Shown here piece by piece: positions 53,109 to 61,481 of a stretch of DNA of 64,000 nt. The stretch comes from Sphingobacterium paucimobilis HER1398 (GTDB lineage: Bacteria > Bacteroidota > Bacteroidia > Sphingobacteriales > Sphingobacteriaceae). The notes beneath the pieces are model-generated. The model worked only from the letters and a program-made list of their open reading frames with translations, ran no database searches and had not been told where the DNA came from. A program made the position numbers and the translations under genes. Each line of letters opens with the position of its first letter. Position 1 is the stretch's first letter. The stretch spans positions 124,001 through 188,000 of the forward strand of contig NZ_ATDL01000016.1 of assembly GCF_000416985.1 (NCBI RefSeq), written 5' to 3'.

Positions 53109-54375
53109 ATTGGTATGTTTTCTCAATATTATCGGATAGCTCTTTGTTGTTTTCCAACATATAGGCTATACTCCTGATAACACGATTGTGCTTTTTGACA
53201 AATGGATTTTCTTCATTCCAGACGTAACCAGCGAGTACCGCACATACTTTCTCCTTAACATCTAGGTTTTCAGGTCTATGAAAGAATAGTGTCTGTAGAT
53301 TGCCCGTATACCACTCTTTTACATACGTGGTGAACACATCAATACCGCGTTGCATGTAATGTGTAAAATCTTTTTCCCAATCTATTTGCTCTCCATTAAT
53401 CTCTCTCCATGCCAGTTTTGCTGCAAGTATGCCGGATTCGGTTGCAAAGCATACTCCAGATGAAAATACCGGATCTAGAAACTCAGAACTATTCCCAGTG
53501 AGAGCAAAACCATCACCATACATTTTAGTGACTGCTGCAGAATAGTTTTTTAGATGGATGGGGTCAAAGAGGAACTCGGTTCCGGCAAATCTTTTGACAT
53601 AGAAATCGGAGAGCTGTATTGCCTTTTTTAGCGCTAAAGCGGTATCGCCATTTGCTGCGAGCTGTTCGATAAAAGCGGTGTCTGCTACTATTCCCAGACT
53701 TGTGTTGCCATTGGAAAATGGGATAACCCAAAGCCATACTTCTGTATCCAGCACATCAAAAGAAATTTGTGTTCCTTCTACTCCTGCTGGTCTGTTGATG
53801 TCTTTGACATGAGAAAAGATGGCAGAATGTGGATTTAGTTTTGAAGGCTTGTCCAAGTGGAGCAATCTTGGTAATACCCGGCCGTATCCACTGGAATCGA
53901 TTACAAATTTAGCTTTGATCTGTGATTCATTCCCTTCTTTATCCACAATGGTCGTTATAGAATCTGAGCCCTCAAAGGAGATCGCTGTCACCGTCGTTTC
54001 AAAGCTGATATCAACGCCCTTCTCGATCAGTGTGTCGGTCATGATCTTATCAAAATCTGCTCTAGGGATTTGCCAGGTCCAATCCCAACCTTCGCCAAAT
54101 TTTTTGCTGAAATCAAAAATACTGATCACCTGTCCTCGGATGAAACGGGCGCCAGGCTTCTTTTGGAAATTTTGTTTGTTGAGACTGTCTAGAAGACCTG
54201 CTTCTTCAAAGTGATCCATGACACGAGGAATGAGACTTTCGCCTACTACCAGTCTAGGAAATTTACTTTTTTCTACGACTTTGATATTCGCCCCTTGTTT
54301 CTGTAAATATCCAGCGGCAACACAGCCCGAAGGTCCAGCGCCAATAATCAAAATGTCAACTTCGCTTGTACTCAT
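53107..54375 (-). CDS. FAD-dependent oxidoreductase, flavin halogenase-like
   Basis: Protein of 422 residues with FAD-binding GAGPSG at 12-17. FPRLVVGESLIP at 39-50 is shared by flavin halogenases and geranylgeranyl-reductase-type enzymes. The halogenase signature WxWxIP is present as WLWVIP (214-219), and a second copy WTWQIP lies at 99-104. Lys72/Lys73 (QKKPGA) fall where phenolic halogenases carry the catalytic Lys. It is divergent from the flexirubin-type cluster and likely part of it; flexirubins can be chlorinated. It could instead be a hydroxylase or reductase. Confidence 0.75.
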   Translation of the reverse strand: MSTSEVDILIIGAGPSGCVAAGYLQKQGANIKVVEKSKFPRLVVGESLIPRVMDHFEEAGLLDSLNKQNFQKKPGARFIRGQVISIFDFSKKFGEGWDWTWQIPRADFDKIMTDTLIEKGVDISFETTVTAISFEGSDSITTIVDKEGNESQIKAKFVIDSSGYGRVLPRLLHLDKPSKLNPHSAIFSHVKDINRPAGVEGTQISFDVLDTEVWLWVIPFSNGNTSLGIVADTAFIEQLAANGDTALALKKAIQLSDFYVKRFAGTEFLFDPIHLKNYSAAVTKMYGDGFALTGNSSEFLDPVFSSGVCFATESGILAAKLAWREINGEQIDWEKDFTHYMQRGIDVFTTYVKEWYTGNLQTLFFHRPENLDVKEKVCAVLAGYVWNEENPFVKKHNRVIRSIAYMLENNKELSDNIEKTYQ

Positions 54376-54399
54376 TCTATTAAAGAAATCAATTTTAAC

Positions 54400-54421
54400 C
54401 TAAATAAAACTGTTTATTTAG
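54400..54421. promoter_or_regulatory. Perfect dyad in the divergent promoter of the pigment genes
   Basis: CTAAATAAA-ACTG-TTTATTTAG: 9-base perfect arms, 24 bases upstream of the halogenase-like ATG (54375) and 138 bases before the lyase ATG (54560). It is a candidate operator for both directions. Confidence 0.45.
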
Positions 54422-54463
54422 TATTCCTCTTTGATCAAGGACTTTATTATAGCAGAAATGTGT

Positions 54464-54471
54464 TATTTTTG
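54464..54471 (+). promoter_or_regulatory. -7 box for tyrosine ammonia-lyase gene
   Basis: TATTTTTG (exact TAnnTTTG), 88 bases before ATG 54560. It predicts a leader of about 85 bases for the pigment operon. No -33 TTG at the usual distance. Confidence 0.45.
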
Positions 54472-54559
54472 CACTCAGCTATTGACAAAGGTACTTAATT
54501 ATCTTGTTGACAGAAGAAGATAATCTAAAATTGGAAGTAAAAAGAGGGTATATAAATTA

Positions 54560-56089
54560 ATGATTTCTATTCATAAAGATCTTTCATTAGATCAGTTTGC
54601 AAATGTATTATTGCATCACGAACAGGTCGGCTTAGCCGCTGAAACTGTTGAGGTGGCTAAAGAGAGTTTTTCGTTTCTAAAGTCATTTATCGAGAATAAG
54701 ATAATCTATGGTATAAATACGGGTTTTGGGCCTATGGCTCAGTATCGCATACAAGAGGCCGATCGCATTCAGTTACAGTACAACCTTATTCGTAGCCATG
54801 CTTCGGGGACTGGAGATTTGTTGCCGCCCGCTATTGTCAAAGCCGCTATGCTTACCCGCTTATGCAATCTTTCGAAAGGGAAATCTGGTGTGCACATCTC
54901 CGTATTGGAGCTGCTGCAGGAGTTTATTAACCGCGATATTACCCCTGTTATCTTTGCACATGGAGGTGTTGGCGCGAGTGGTGATTTAGTGCAGCTAGCG
55001 CATTTAGCCCTGACATTAATAGGAGAAGGGGAGGTAATATACCAAGAACAAAGGAGACCGACATCGGAGGTGTTCACAGAATTGGGGTTACGCCCTATTG
55101 CAGTAGAAATACGAGAAGGGATTTCCCTGATTAATGGGACCTCGGTGATGACGGGGGCGGGAATGGTAAACTATTTTCACGCCAAGCAGCTCCTGTCTTG
55201 GTCCGTGAAGCTGTCTTCCATTATGAACGAATTAGTCAAGGCGCACGATGACCATTATTCGAATACCCTAAATGAGGTAAAAAAACATCAAGGACAGCAG
55301 GATATCGCTGCGATGATGCGTGCACACTTGGCCGATTCTAAATTGATTCGCAAGCGAGAAGAAGATTTGTATTCGGGCAATAACCTGGAGGAAATTTTTA
55401 AAGATAAGGTGCAGGAGTACTATTCGTTACGCTGTGTGCCTCAGATTCTGGGACCTATTTTAGAAACGATTGAACAGGTCGGTGTTATCCTGGAAAATGA
55501 GGTGAACTCGGTCAGTGACAATCCGATCATATCGGTGGAAGATCAGAATGTATACCACGGTGGTAATTTTCACGGGGACTATATCTCCTTAGAAATGGAT
55601 AAATTGAAACTGGCTATTACTCGATTGACAATGTTGTCGGAGCGACAGTTGAATTATCTGATGAACGCCAAGATCAACGAGATTCTACCTCCATTTGTCA
55701 ATATGGGGAAACTGGGCTTTAATTTTGGAATGCAGGGTGCTCAGTTTACGGCTACGTCGACTACAGCGGAGAACCAGACCCTTTCCAATTCGATGTACGT
55801 ACATAGTATACCAAACAATAATGATAACCAGGATATTGTGAGTATGGGTACCAATGCAGCTGTTATTACACATAAGGTGATAGTCAATGCGTACGAGGTT
55901 TTGGCGATACAGCTCATATCTATTGCTCAGGCTATTGATATTCTATCCTATCAAGAGCTGGTTTCTTCTCCAACGAAAGAGCTTTATGAAGCGATAAGAA
56001 ATATAATACCTGCTTTTTCAGAGGATAAACCGTTGTATACTGCGATCCAATCTGTGAAAGATTATTTAATGAAACAAGACGCGTCATGA
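54560..56089 (+). CDS. Tyrosine ammonia-lyase-like aromatic amino acid lyase
   Basis: MIO-dependent lyase of 509 residues. The Ala-Ser-Gly triad that cyclises to the MIO cofactor is at 139-141 in GGVGASGDL. Tyrosine loop IIYGINTGFG and VPQILGPILETI are conserved. QLQYNLIRSHASGTG (Ser79-His80) and YHGGNFHGDYISLEMDKL match the Flavobacterium TAL that makes 4-coumarate, rather than typical histidine ammonia-lyase. 4-Coumarate is the probable flexirubin starter. Its stop TGA overlaps the ATG of a 24-codon ORF. It opens the plus-strand pigment operon. Confidence 0.88.
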   Translation: MISIHKDLSLDQFANVLLHHEQVGLAAETVEVAKESFSFLKSFIENKIIYGINTGFGPMAQYRIQEADRIQLQYNLIRSHASGTGDLLPPAIVKAAMLTRLCNLSKGKSGVHISVLELLQEFINRDITPVIFAHGGVGASGDLVQLAHLALTLIGEGEVIYQEQRRPTSEVFTELGLRPIAVEIREGISLINGTSVMTGAGMVNYFHAKQLLSWSVKLSSIMNELVKAHDDHYSNTLNEVKKHQGQQDIAAMMRAHLADSKLIRKREEDLYSGNNLEEIFKDKVQEYYSLRCVPQILGPILETIEQVGVILENEVNSVSDNPIISVEDQNVYHGGNFHGDYISLEMDKLKLAITRLTMLSERQLNYLMNAKINEILPPFVNMGKLGFNFGMQGAQFTATSTTAENQTLSNSMYVHSIPNNNDNQDIVSMGTNAAVITHKVIVNAYEVLAIQLISIAQAIDILSYQELVSSPTKELYEAIRNIIPAFSEDKPLYTAIQSVKDYLMKQDAS

Positions 56090-56163
56090 TGAAATATCCA
56101 TATAGTACAGACTGCACAAATACGAATGACCGCGAAGCAGCATGCACAACAATCCGTGCATAA
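56089..56163 (+). CDS. Very small ORF 1 of the repeated module (24 residues)
   Basis: ATG 56089 overlaps the lyase stop codon (TGATG), which would allow coupled translation. The peptide begins MKYPYSTDCTNTND and ends after 24 residues at TAA 56161. It shares its first 13 residues, apart from one change (Tyr5/Cys5), with ORF 2 downstream. Of the three base differences in the shared 41 bases, two are silent. It could be a leader peptide or simply part of a non-coding repeat. No homologue is known to me. Confidence 0.35.
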   Translation: MKYPYSTDCTNTNDREAACTTIRA

Positions 56164-56233
56164 TATAGTTTGGATATTCCGTCCCGACTGGTCGGGGCAA
56201 GTTAATGGCTATTAAAGAATAAATTATACACAT

Positions 56234-56305
56234 ATGAAATATCCATGTAGCACAGACTGCACAAACACGAATGAATATACTTTGGATATTCCATATGACA
56301 GATAA
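56234..56305 (+). CDS. Very small ORF 2 of the repeated module (23 residues)
   Basis: ATG 56234, TAA 56303. The peptide begins MKYPCSTDCTNTNE and runs on into module B (YTLDIPYDR). Upstream sequence AAATTATACACATATG is nearly identical to that before fabG and before the gene at 62402, so it has a plausible initiation region. It ends 18 bases before fabG. As with ORF 1, coding status is unproven. Confidence 0.35.
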   Translation: MKYPCSTDCTNTNEYTLDIPYDR

Positions 56306-56308
56306 AAG

Positions 56309-56329
56309 ACAAATTATATACATATGAAA
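56309..56329 (+). repeat. Shared initiation-region sequence, fabG copy
   Basis: The 21 bases ending in the fabG ATG and its second codon contain AAATTATATACATATG and are identical to 62387-62407 at the start of the 134-aa gene. A third copy with small changes precedes ORF 2 (56219-56239). They may be a duplicated translation-start element. Confidence 0.65.
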
Positions 56330-57055
56330 TGTGCATTAGTAACCGGAGGTTCCCGAGGTATAGGTCGAGCGATTTGTCAGAAATTAGCTGCTGATTTAAA
56401 CTATTATGTCTTAATCAATTATCAGGGTAATGAAGCCGCTGCACGAGAAACGCTGCGGTTAATTGAAGAGGCAGGGGGCAAGGGGGCCGTGTTGAAATTT
56501 GATGTTGCGGATGAAACTGCTGTGAATACCGCGTTGACAACCTGGATGGAAAATCACTCTGATGCGGTGGTTGAGGTGGTGGTTAATAATGCGGGTATTG
56601 CTAAAGACGGTTTGTTTATGTGGATGAAAAAAGAAGATTGGCAAAGCGTATTGGATATATCTTTGAATGGATTTTTTCATGTGACCAACTTTTTCATTCA
56701 GAAGATGTTACGTAGCCGTTATGGGCGTGTCATCAATGTGGTCTCGGTTTCAGGAGTTAAGGGTACCGCTGGACAGACCAATTATTCAGCCGCTAAGGCG
56801 GGTGTAATTGGTGCGACAAAGGCGTTAGCCCAAGAGGTTGCTAAGCGTAATGTGACGGTGAATGCGGTTGCGCCAGGATTTATCCAGACTGATATGACGG
56901 CCGAAATGGATGAGCAGGAATTGGTTAAGCTTATTCCGGCCAATCGGTTTGGGAAAGCAGAGGAAGTTGCAGATTTAATTTCATTTTTAGCATCCAAAAA
57001 ATCTGGTTATATTACAGGTGAAATTATAAATATTAATGGTGGTATTTATTCTTAG
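56324..57055 (+). CDS. 3-oxoacyl-ACP reductase-like ketoreductase (FabG family)
   Basis: SDR ketoreductase of 243 residues. NAD(P)-binding is TGGSRGIGRAI, NNAGIAKDGLFMWM is the NNAG segment, and the catalytic Ser-Tyr-Lys is in NVVSVSG and TNYSAAKAG. It likely reduces beta-keto groups during polyene chain building in the pigment pathway, rather than serving primary fatty acid synthesis, because of its position. The ketosynthase gene follows after 6 bases. Confidence 0.9.
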   Translation: MKCALVTGGSRGIGRAICQKLAADLNYYVLINYQGNEAAARETLRLIEEAGGKGAVLKFDVADETAVNTALTTWMENHSDAVVEVVVNNAGIAKDGLFMWMKKEDWQSVLDISLNGFFHVTNFFIQKMLRSRYGRVINVVSVSGVKGTAGQTNYSAAKAGVIGATKALAQEVAKRNVTVNAVAPGFIQTDMTAEMDEQELVKLIPANRFGKAEEVADLISFLASKKSGYITGEIININGGIYS

Positions 57056-57061
57056 ACAGGT

Positions 57062-58288
57062 ATGAGTAAAAGGGTGGTGATTACAGGGATGGGTATCTAT
57101 TCTTGTATAGGGACAAACTTGGAAGAGGTGAGACAATCACTATTCGAGGGGAAATCGGGTATTGTAGTGGACGAGTCTAGAATAGGGTTTGGATTTAAAT
57201 CACCGCTTACAGGAATGGTTCCTACTCCCAATCTTAAGAATGAACTGACTCGTAGGCAGCGAATCAGTATGGGTGAAGAGTCAGAGTATGCCTATATAGC
57301 TACCCGTGAGGCTTTACAACAAGCCAATATTGATCTTACTTACCTGGAGACTAACGAAGTCGGAATTTTGTATGGCAATGATAGCGTGTCTAAAGCCGTT
57401 ATTGAGGCTACGGATATCGTGCGTGACAAAAAAGATACGCAACTCATAGGTTCAGGAGCTATTTTTAAGTCCATGAACTCCACCGTAACTATGAATCTAG
57501 CTACTATTTTAGGGCTCAGAGGAATTAATATGACCATCAGTGCGGCTTGCGCGAGTGGTTCGCATGCTATTGGCTTAGGTTATATGTTTATCAAGCAAGG
57601 CCTCCAGGATATGATTATTTGTGGAGGTGCACAGGAAATCAATCCTTACGCTATGGCTAGCTTTGATGGCCTGGGCGTATTTGCTGAGGATGTTGAGCAT
57701 CCGGAACTGGCGTCGCGGCCTTTTGATACTGGCCGTACAGGATTGGTTCCGAGTGGAGGAGCAGCTACGGTTATTTTAGAGAGTTATGAGTCCGCTGTAA
57801 AACGTGGAGCTCCTATTATTGCAGAAGTCCTGGGATATGGTTTTTCTTCTAATGGTGGACATATTTCCACTCCAAATATCGATGGACCGGCATTGGCTAT
57901 GCGTCGTGCTTTGGAGCAGTCTGGAATCGGAGCCGAGGATGTTGATTATATCAATGCCCATGCTACCTCTACACCTATTGGGGATGCCAATGAAGCGAAA
58001 GCAATATTAGAAGTATTCGGTGGGAAGCCTTTTGTGAGTTCTACAAAATCAATGACTGGACACGAATGTTGGATGGCTGGAGCAAGCGAGATTGTATATT
58101 CGACACTCATGATGCAGCATGGCTTTATTGCGCCTAATATCAATTTGAAACAAGTAGATAAGGAATTAGAGGAATTAAATTTAGTTTCCTCAACGATAAA
58201 ACGAGAATTTGACATATATTTGTCAAATTCTTTTGGATTTGGTGGAACAAATTCAGCGGTGGTAGTTAAGAGATTTAATAATGAGTAA
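57062..58288 (+). CDS. Beta-ketoacyl-ACP synthase (FabF-like), aryl polyene type
   Basis: Condensing enzyme of 408 residues. The active-site cysteine is Cys163 in ISAACASGSHAIG. The histidines are in NAHATSTPIGD and STKSMTGHECWMAGASE. It probably extends the 4-coumaroyl chain on the ACP next door. The stop overlaps the ACP ATG (8 bases shared). A separate KS-beta/chain-length-factor partner is not seen in the window. Confidence 0.9.
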   Translation: MSKRVVITGMGIYSCIGTNLEEVRQSLFEGKSGIVVDESRIGFGFKSPLTGMVPTPNLKNELTRRQRISMGEESEYAYIATREALQQANIDLTYLETNEVGILYGNDSVSKAVIEATDIVRDKKDTQLIGSGAIFKSMNSTVTMNLATILGLRGINMTISAACASGSHAIGLGYMFIKQGLQDMIICGGAQEINPYAMASFDGLGVFAEDVEHPELASRPFDTGRTGLVPSGGAATVILESYESAVKRGAPIIAEVLGYGFSSNGGHISTPNIDGPALAMRRALEQSGIGAEDVDYINAHATSTPIGDANEAKAILEVFGGKPFVSSTKSMTGHECWMAGASEIVYSTLMMQHGFIAPNINLKQVDKELEELNLVSSTIKREFDIYLSNSFGFGGTNSAVVVKRFNNE

Positions 58289-58529
58289 CGCGGATATTAA
58301 GCAGAAGATAAATGAAATTTTAGTGGAGGAATTTGAGGTGGAAGCGGAGGTGATACAGCCCGAAGCTCCTCTTCGAGAATCTCTTGATTTGGATAGTTTG
58401 GACTATGTGGACCTGGTCGTGTTGATCGAGTCTAATTTTGGTGTCAAATTGGGGGAGTCAGATTTTGCAGGGATGACTACTTTTCAGGATTTTTATAACG
58501 TGATTGCACATAAAATATCGGTAAAATAA
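58281..58529 (+). CDS. Acyl carrier protein
   Basis: ACP of 82 residues. The phosphopantetheine attachment site is Ser39 in LDLDSLDYVDLVVLIE. It carries the growing chain for the surrounding KS, KR and dehydratases. It is co-translated with the ketosynthase (8-base overlap); the acyltransferase gene follows after 12 bases. Confidence 0.92.
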   Translation: MSNADIKQKINEILVEEFEVEAEVIQPEAPLRESLDLDSLDYVDLVVLIESNFGVKLGESDFAGMTTFQDFYNVIAHKISVK

Positions 58530-58541
58530 AATTAGATAACG

Positions 58542-59435
58542 ATGAGCCAATGGGACGGAAGGTCGAAAGGAACACTCCTTGGCTATAAAATTTTTGTTTT
58601 CTTTATTAAGAAATTTGGCGTCCGTACTGCTTACGGACTTCTTGTTTTTGTAGCGCTCTATTATTTTCTGTTCTACCCCCGGAGTTTTAAGAATATCTTC
58701 TATTACCTCCATCAACGTCAGGGATTTTCAAGATGGACTTCCTTTTGGAAAGTATATCGTGTTTATTTTGTGTTTGGACAGACTATTATTGACAAAGTGG
58801 CTATTTCTGCGGGTATGCGCAACCAGTTTACGTATGATTTTGACGGAATAGACTCTCTTAAGGAAATTTTGCAAGAGCGTAGGGGAGGGATCTTGATTTC
58901 GGCCCATGTTGGTAATTTTGAAATTTCGGAGCAGTTTTTTTCGGATCTTGATCTCAGCTTTCAGATCAACCAGGTGACTGTAGATCAAGAAGTATCCGTG
59001 ATTAAAGAATATTTGCAAACGATCGCCGGAAAATCTACTATAAAACATATCTACATCAAGGATGATATGTCGCATGTATTTGATATTAATGATGCGCTTT
59101 CTAACAACGAGTTGATTTGTTTTACGGGAGATCGTTATTTTGAAGGGTCTAAAGTATTGGAAGCGGAGCTATTGGGGAGGAAGGCCTTTTTTCCAGCAGG
59201 TCCTTTTCATTTGGCATCAAGATTGGGTGTGCCTATAATCTTTGTGTACGTCATGAAAGAGACGAGTAGCCATTACCATCTTTATGCGCGCCGTGCAGGA
59301 GCAGTTAAGCGTAGGGATGCACAAGCTGCATTGGAAGCGTATGTAAAAAGTGTGGAGGGAATCTTATCCCGCTATCCGTTACAATGGTTTAACTACTTTG
59401 ATTTTTGGAATAGAGAGGAGAGGACTTCTCCATAA
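58542..59435 (+). CDS. Lysophospholipid acyltransferase family protein (HtrB-like)
   Basis: Protein of 297 residues with a membrane-associated N-terminus (TAYGLLVFVALYYFLFYP). The family motif appears as ISAHVGNFEISEQFF (HxxNxE type, as in LpxL/HtrB enzymes), and later FTGDRYFEGS and FPAGPFHLASRLGVPIIFVYV. In flexirubin clusters such an enzyme is proposed to form the ester between the aryl polyene acid and the dialkylresorcinol. It lies 3 bases before darA. Confidence 0.85.
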   Translation: MSQWDGRSKGTLLGYKIFVFFIKKFGVRTAYGLLVFVALYYFLFYPRSFKNIFYYLHQRQGFSRWTSFWKVYRVYFVFGQTIIDKVAISAGMRNQFTYDFDGIDSLKEILQERRGGILISAHVGNFEISEQFFSDLDLSFQINQVTVDQEVSVIKEYLQTIAGKSTIKHIYIKDDMSHVFDINDALSNNELICFTGDRYFEGSKVLEAELLGRKAFFPAGPFHLASRLGVPIIFVYVMKETSSHYHLYARRAGAVKRRDAQAALEAYVKSVEGILSRYPLQWFNYFDFWNREERTSP

Positions 59436-59438
59436 ATT

Positions 59439-60344
59439 ATGAAAAATGTTTTAGTAATTTACTACAGTCAGTCTGGACAGCTCGAAGAAATAGCTCAATC
59501 CATAGCGCGTCCTTTTTTGGATGATGCGGATGTGAGGCTTGATTTTTACGAGATTCGTACGGTTCATTCTTTTCCTTTTCCTTGGCGAGGGGATGTGTTT
59601 TTTGATGTTTTTCCGGAAACTTTTCAGCAAATTCCGGAAGAGATTCATCCTCCGGCGCCGCATATTTTAGAGCGTAAGTATGACCTGATTTTATTTCATT
59701 ATCAAGTTTGGTATTTGACACCCTCTATTCCGACTAATTCTTTTCTCAAAAGTGATTATGCCAAGACCCTCTTGGGAGAGACGCCGGTTGTAACCATTAG
59801 TGGATCCCGTAATATGTGGGCCAAGGCACAGGATAAGGTAAAAGCTTTATTGCTCCAGAATGGTGCTCAATTAGTAGGAAATATTGCATTGACAGATAGA
59901 CATCATAATATGATCTCGGTGGTGACTATCGTAGATTGGTTGTTTTCTGGAGTAAAACGGAAAGCCTACGGTATATTCCCTCTGCCTGGGGTAGCTGATC
60001 AGGAGATTAGAGGTGCATCCAAATATGGAGAGACCATTCTTTCGCGATTGAAGGAAGGAGATTTCAGGGGCATGCAGGAATCATTGTTGGCCCAGGGGGC
60101 AGTTGATTTTCGGTTTTTCTTAGTTTCGATGGACAAGAAGGCTAATCGGATGTTTCATATCTGGTCCACGTTGATTCTCAAAAACCCGAGAAAACGCAGC
60201 GTGTTGGTCAACTGTTTTAAATATTATGTGATTTTTGCTGTATATTTTCTGTCCCCTATTGTATTTTTAATCGAATTATTGCTGTTTCCGATTTTATATT
60301 TTGCTAGAATTAAAAAGGAAAAGGCCCATTATCAAGGTATTTAA
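59439..60344 (+). CDS. darA: Dialkylresorcinol condensing enzyme DarA
   Basis: Protein of 301 residues. The flavodoxin-like N-terminus KNVLVIYYSQSGQLEEIAQ and the WGDVFFDVFPETFQQ-like segment (WRGDVFFDVFPETFQQIP) are DarA traits; a C-terminal membrane helix (VIFAVYFLSPIVFLIELLLF) ends it. DarA and DarB together form 2,5-dialkylresorcinols or cyclohexanediones, which in Bacteroidota give the resorcinol half of flexirubin. darB follows after 3 bases. Confidence 0.87.
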   Translation: MKNVLVIYYSQSGQLEEIAQSIARPFLDDADVRLDFYEIRTVHSFPFPWRGDVFFDVFPETFQQIPEEIHPPAPHILERKYDLILFHYQVWYLTPSIPTNSFLKSDYAKTLLGETPVVTISGSRNMWAKAQDKVKALLLQNGAQLVGNIALTDRHHNMISVVTIVDWLFSGVKRKAYGIFPLPGVADQEIRGASKYGETILSRLKEGDFRGMQESLLAQGAVDFRFFLVSMDKKANRMFHIWSTLILKNPRKRSVLVNCFKYYVIFAVYFLSPIVFLIELLLFPILYFARIKKEKAHYQGI

Positions 60345-60347
60345 CAG

Positions 60348-61481
60348 ATGAATCAAGTTTTTATAAATCGTGTAAGTAAATTTTTGCCCAATGAACCCAT
60401 TGTTAATGAGGATATGGAGATATATCTTGGTAAAATTAACGATAGGGAATCTAAAGCTAAGCGTATTGTTTTACGGAATAACGGTATACAGACCCGGTAT
60501 TATGCGCTTACAAAAGATGGTGTGCCTACACATACGAACGTACTGCTTACTGCAAATGCTATCCGCAATCTGTTGGATGCGGATTTTAAAGCTTCGGATA
60601 TTCAATTGATTTCTTGTGGTACCTCCTCTCCCGATTATTTGATGCCTTCGCACGCTGTGATGGTTCATGGAGAGTTGAAGAATGGACAGTCGGAAGTTAA
60701 TTCTGCTTCGGGCAACTGTTGTGCGGGTATGAATGCCCTAAAATTTGGTTATCTGTCGGTAAAGGCTGGAAATACTGCGAATGCGGTATGTACCGGCTCT
60801 GAGCGCATGTCTTCCTGGATGTTGGCCGATCATTATAATAAGGAGGTTGAAAATCTTAAAGATCTGGAAGAACAGCCAATTATTGCTTTTAATAAGGATT
60901 TTTTACGCTGGATGCTTTCTGATGGAGCGGGGGCAATGCTTTTGGAAAATGAGCCAAGAGGACCTCTCCCGATGCGTATCGAATGGATAGAGGGGTACTC
61001 TTACGCACATGAGCTCGAAGTGTGTATGTACGCTGGGGCTGACAAGCTTGCTAATGGTGATCTAAAGCCCTTCAGTGATTATCATTCTGTAGAATGGCTT
61101 AATCAATCTGTTTTTGCTGTTAAGCAGGATACAAAGCTCTTGGATAAATATATTTTGGATAAAGGGGTCGAAAGTATGAAGGACGCCATGGAGAAGCACG
61201 GTATTACCCCTGAGGATGTGGACTACTTACTGCCCCATGTTTCGTCACATTATTTTGTAGACGGTCTTTATGATCGCTTTGCGAAAGCAGGAATAGAGAT
61301 TACAAGGGACAAATGGTTTATGAACTTACGTTCTGTCGGTAATGTGGGAGCGGGTTCGGTGTACCTGATGTTAGAAGAATTAGTCCATTCCGGACGTTTG
61401 CAAAAAGGACAACGTATTTTGTTGTGTGTACCTGAAAGTGCACGTTTTACCTATTCTTACGCCTATTTAACTGTTTGCTAA
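60348..61481 (+). CDS. darB: Beta-ketoacyl-ACP synthase III-like DarB
   Basis: KAS III-type ketosynthase of 377 residues. The active-site cysteine lies in SASGNCCAGMNALKFG, the histidine in DVDYLLPHVSSHYF, and the asparagine in MNLRSVGNVGAGSVYLML. It is predicted to work with DarA in the aldol/Claisen condensation that makes the dialkylresorcinol. The TAA stop shares its last base with the ATG of the next gene. Confidence 0.88.
   Translation: MNQVFINRVSKFLPNEPIVNEDMEIYLGKINDRESKAKRIVLRNNGIQTRYYALTKDGVPTHTNVLLTANAIRNLLDADFKASDIQLISCGTSSPDYLMPSHAVMVHGELKNGQSEVNSASGNCCAGMNALKFGYLSVKAGNTANAVCTGSERMSSWMLADHYNKEVENLKDLEEQPIIAFNKDFLRWMLSDGAGAMLLENEPRGPLPMRIEWIEGYSYAHELEVCMYAGADKLANGDLKPFSDYHSVEWLNQSVFAVKQDTKLLDKYILDKGVESMKDAMEKHGITPEDVDYLLPHVSSHYFVDGLYDRFAKAGIEITRDKWFMNLRSVGNVGAGSVYLMLEELVHSGRLQKGQRILLCVPESARFTYSYAYLTVC

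Larger units (their letters stand above)
56089..56305 (+). repeat. Imperfect tandem duplication between lyase and ketoreductase genes
   Basis: Module A (41 bases, 56089-56129 and 56234-56274, 38 identical) is followed by module B (20 bases, 56163-56182 and 56275-56294, 18 identical). In the first copy 33 extra bases (56130-56162) separate A from B; in the second they are joined. Between copies lies a GC-rich hairpin CCCGAC-TG-GTCGGG (56183-56196). Each copy A begins at an ATG, and the fabG start (56324) resembles it over about 20 bases. This accounts for the whole 234-base gap. Confidence 0.8.

Noticed and set aside
54560..56089. Histidine ammonia-lyase (hutH)
   Set aside because: Ser79-His80 is compatible with HutH, but the surrounding residues match the Flavobacterium tyrosine ammonia-lyase, and the neighbours are pigment genes, not hut genes.
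56084..56323. 79-codon open frame on the minus strand across the repeated module
   Set aside because: It is antisense to two short plus-strand frames, reads as cysteine- and isoleucine-rich text without a recognisable pattern, and lies within a repeat. It is best read as a shadow.
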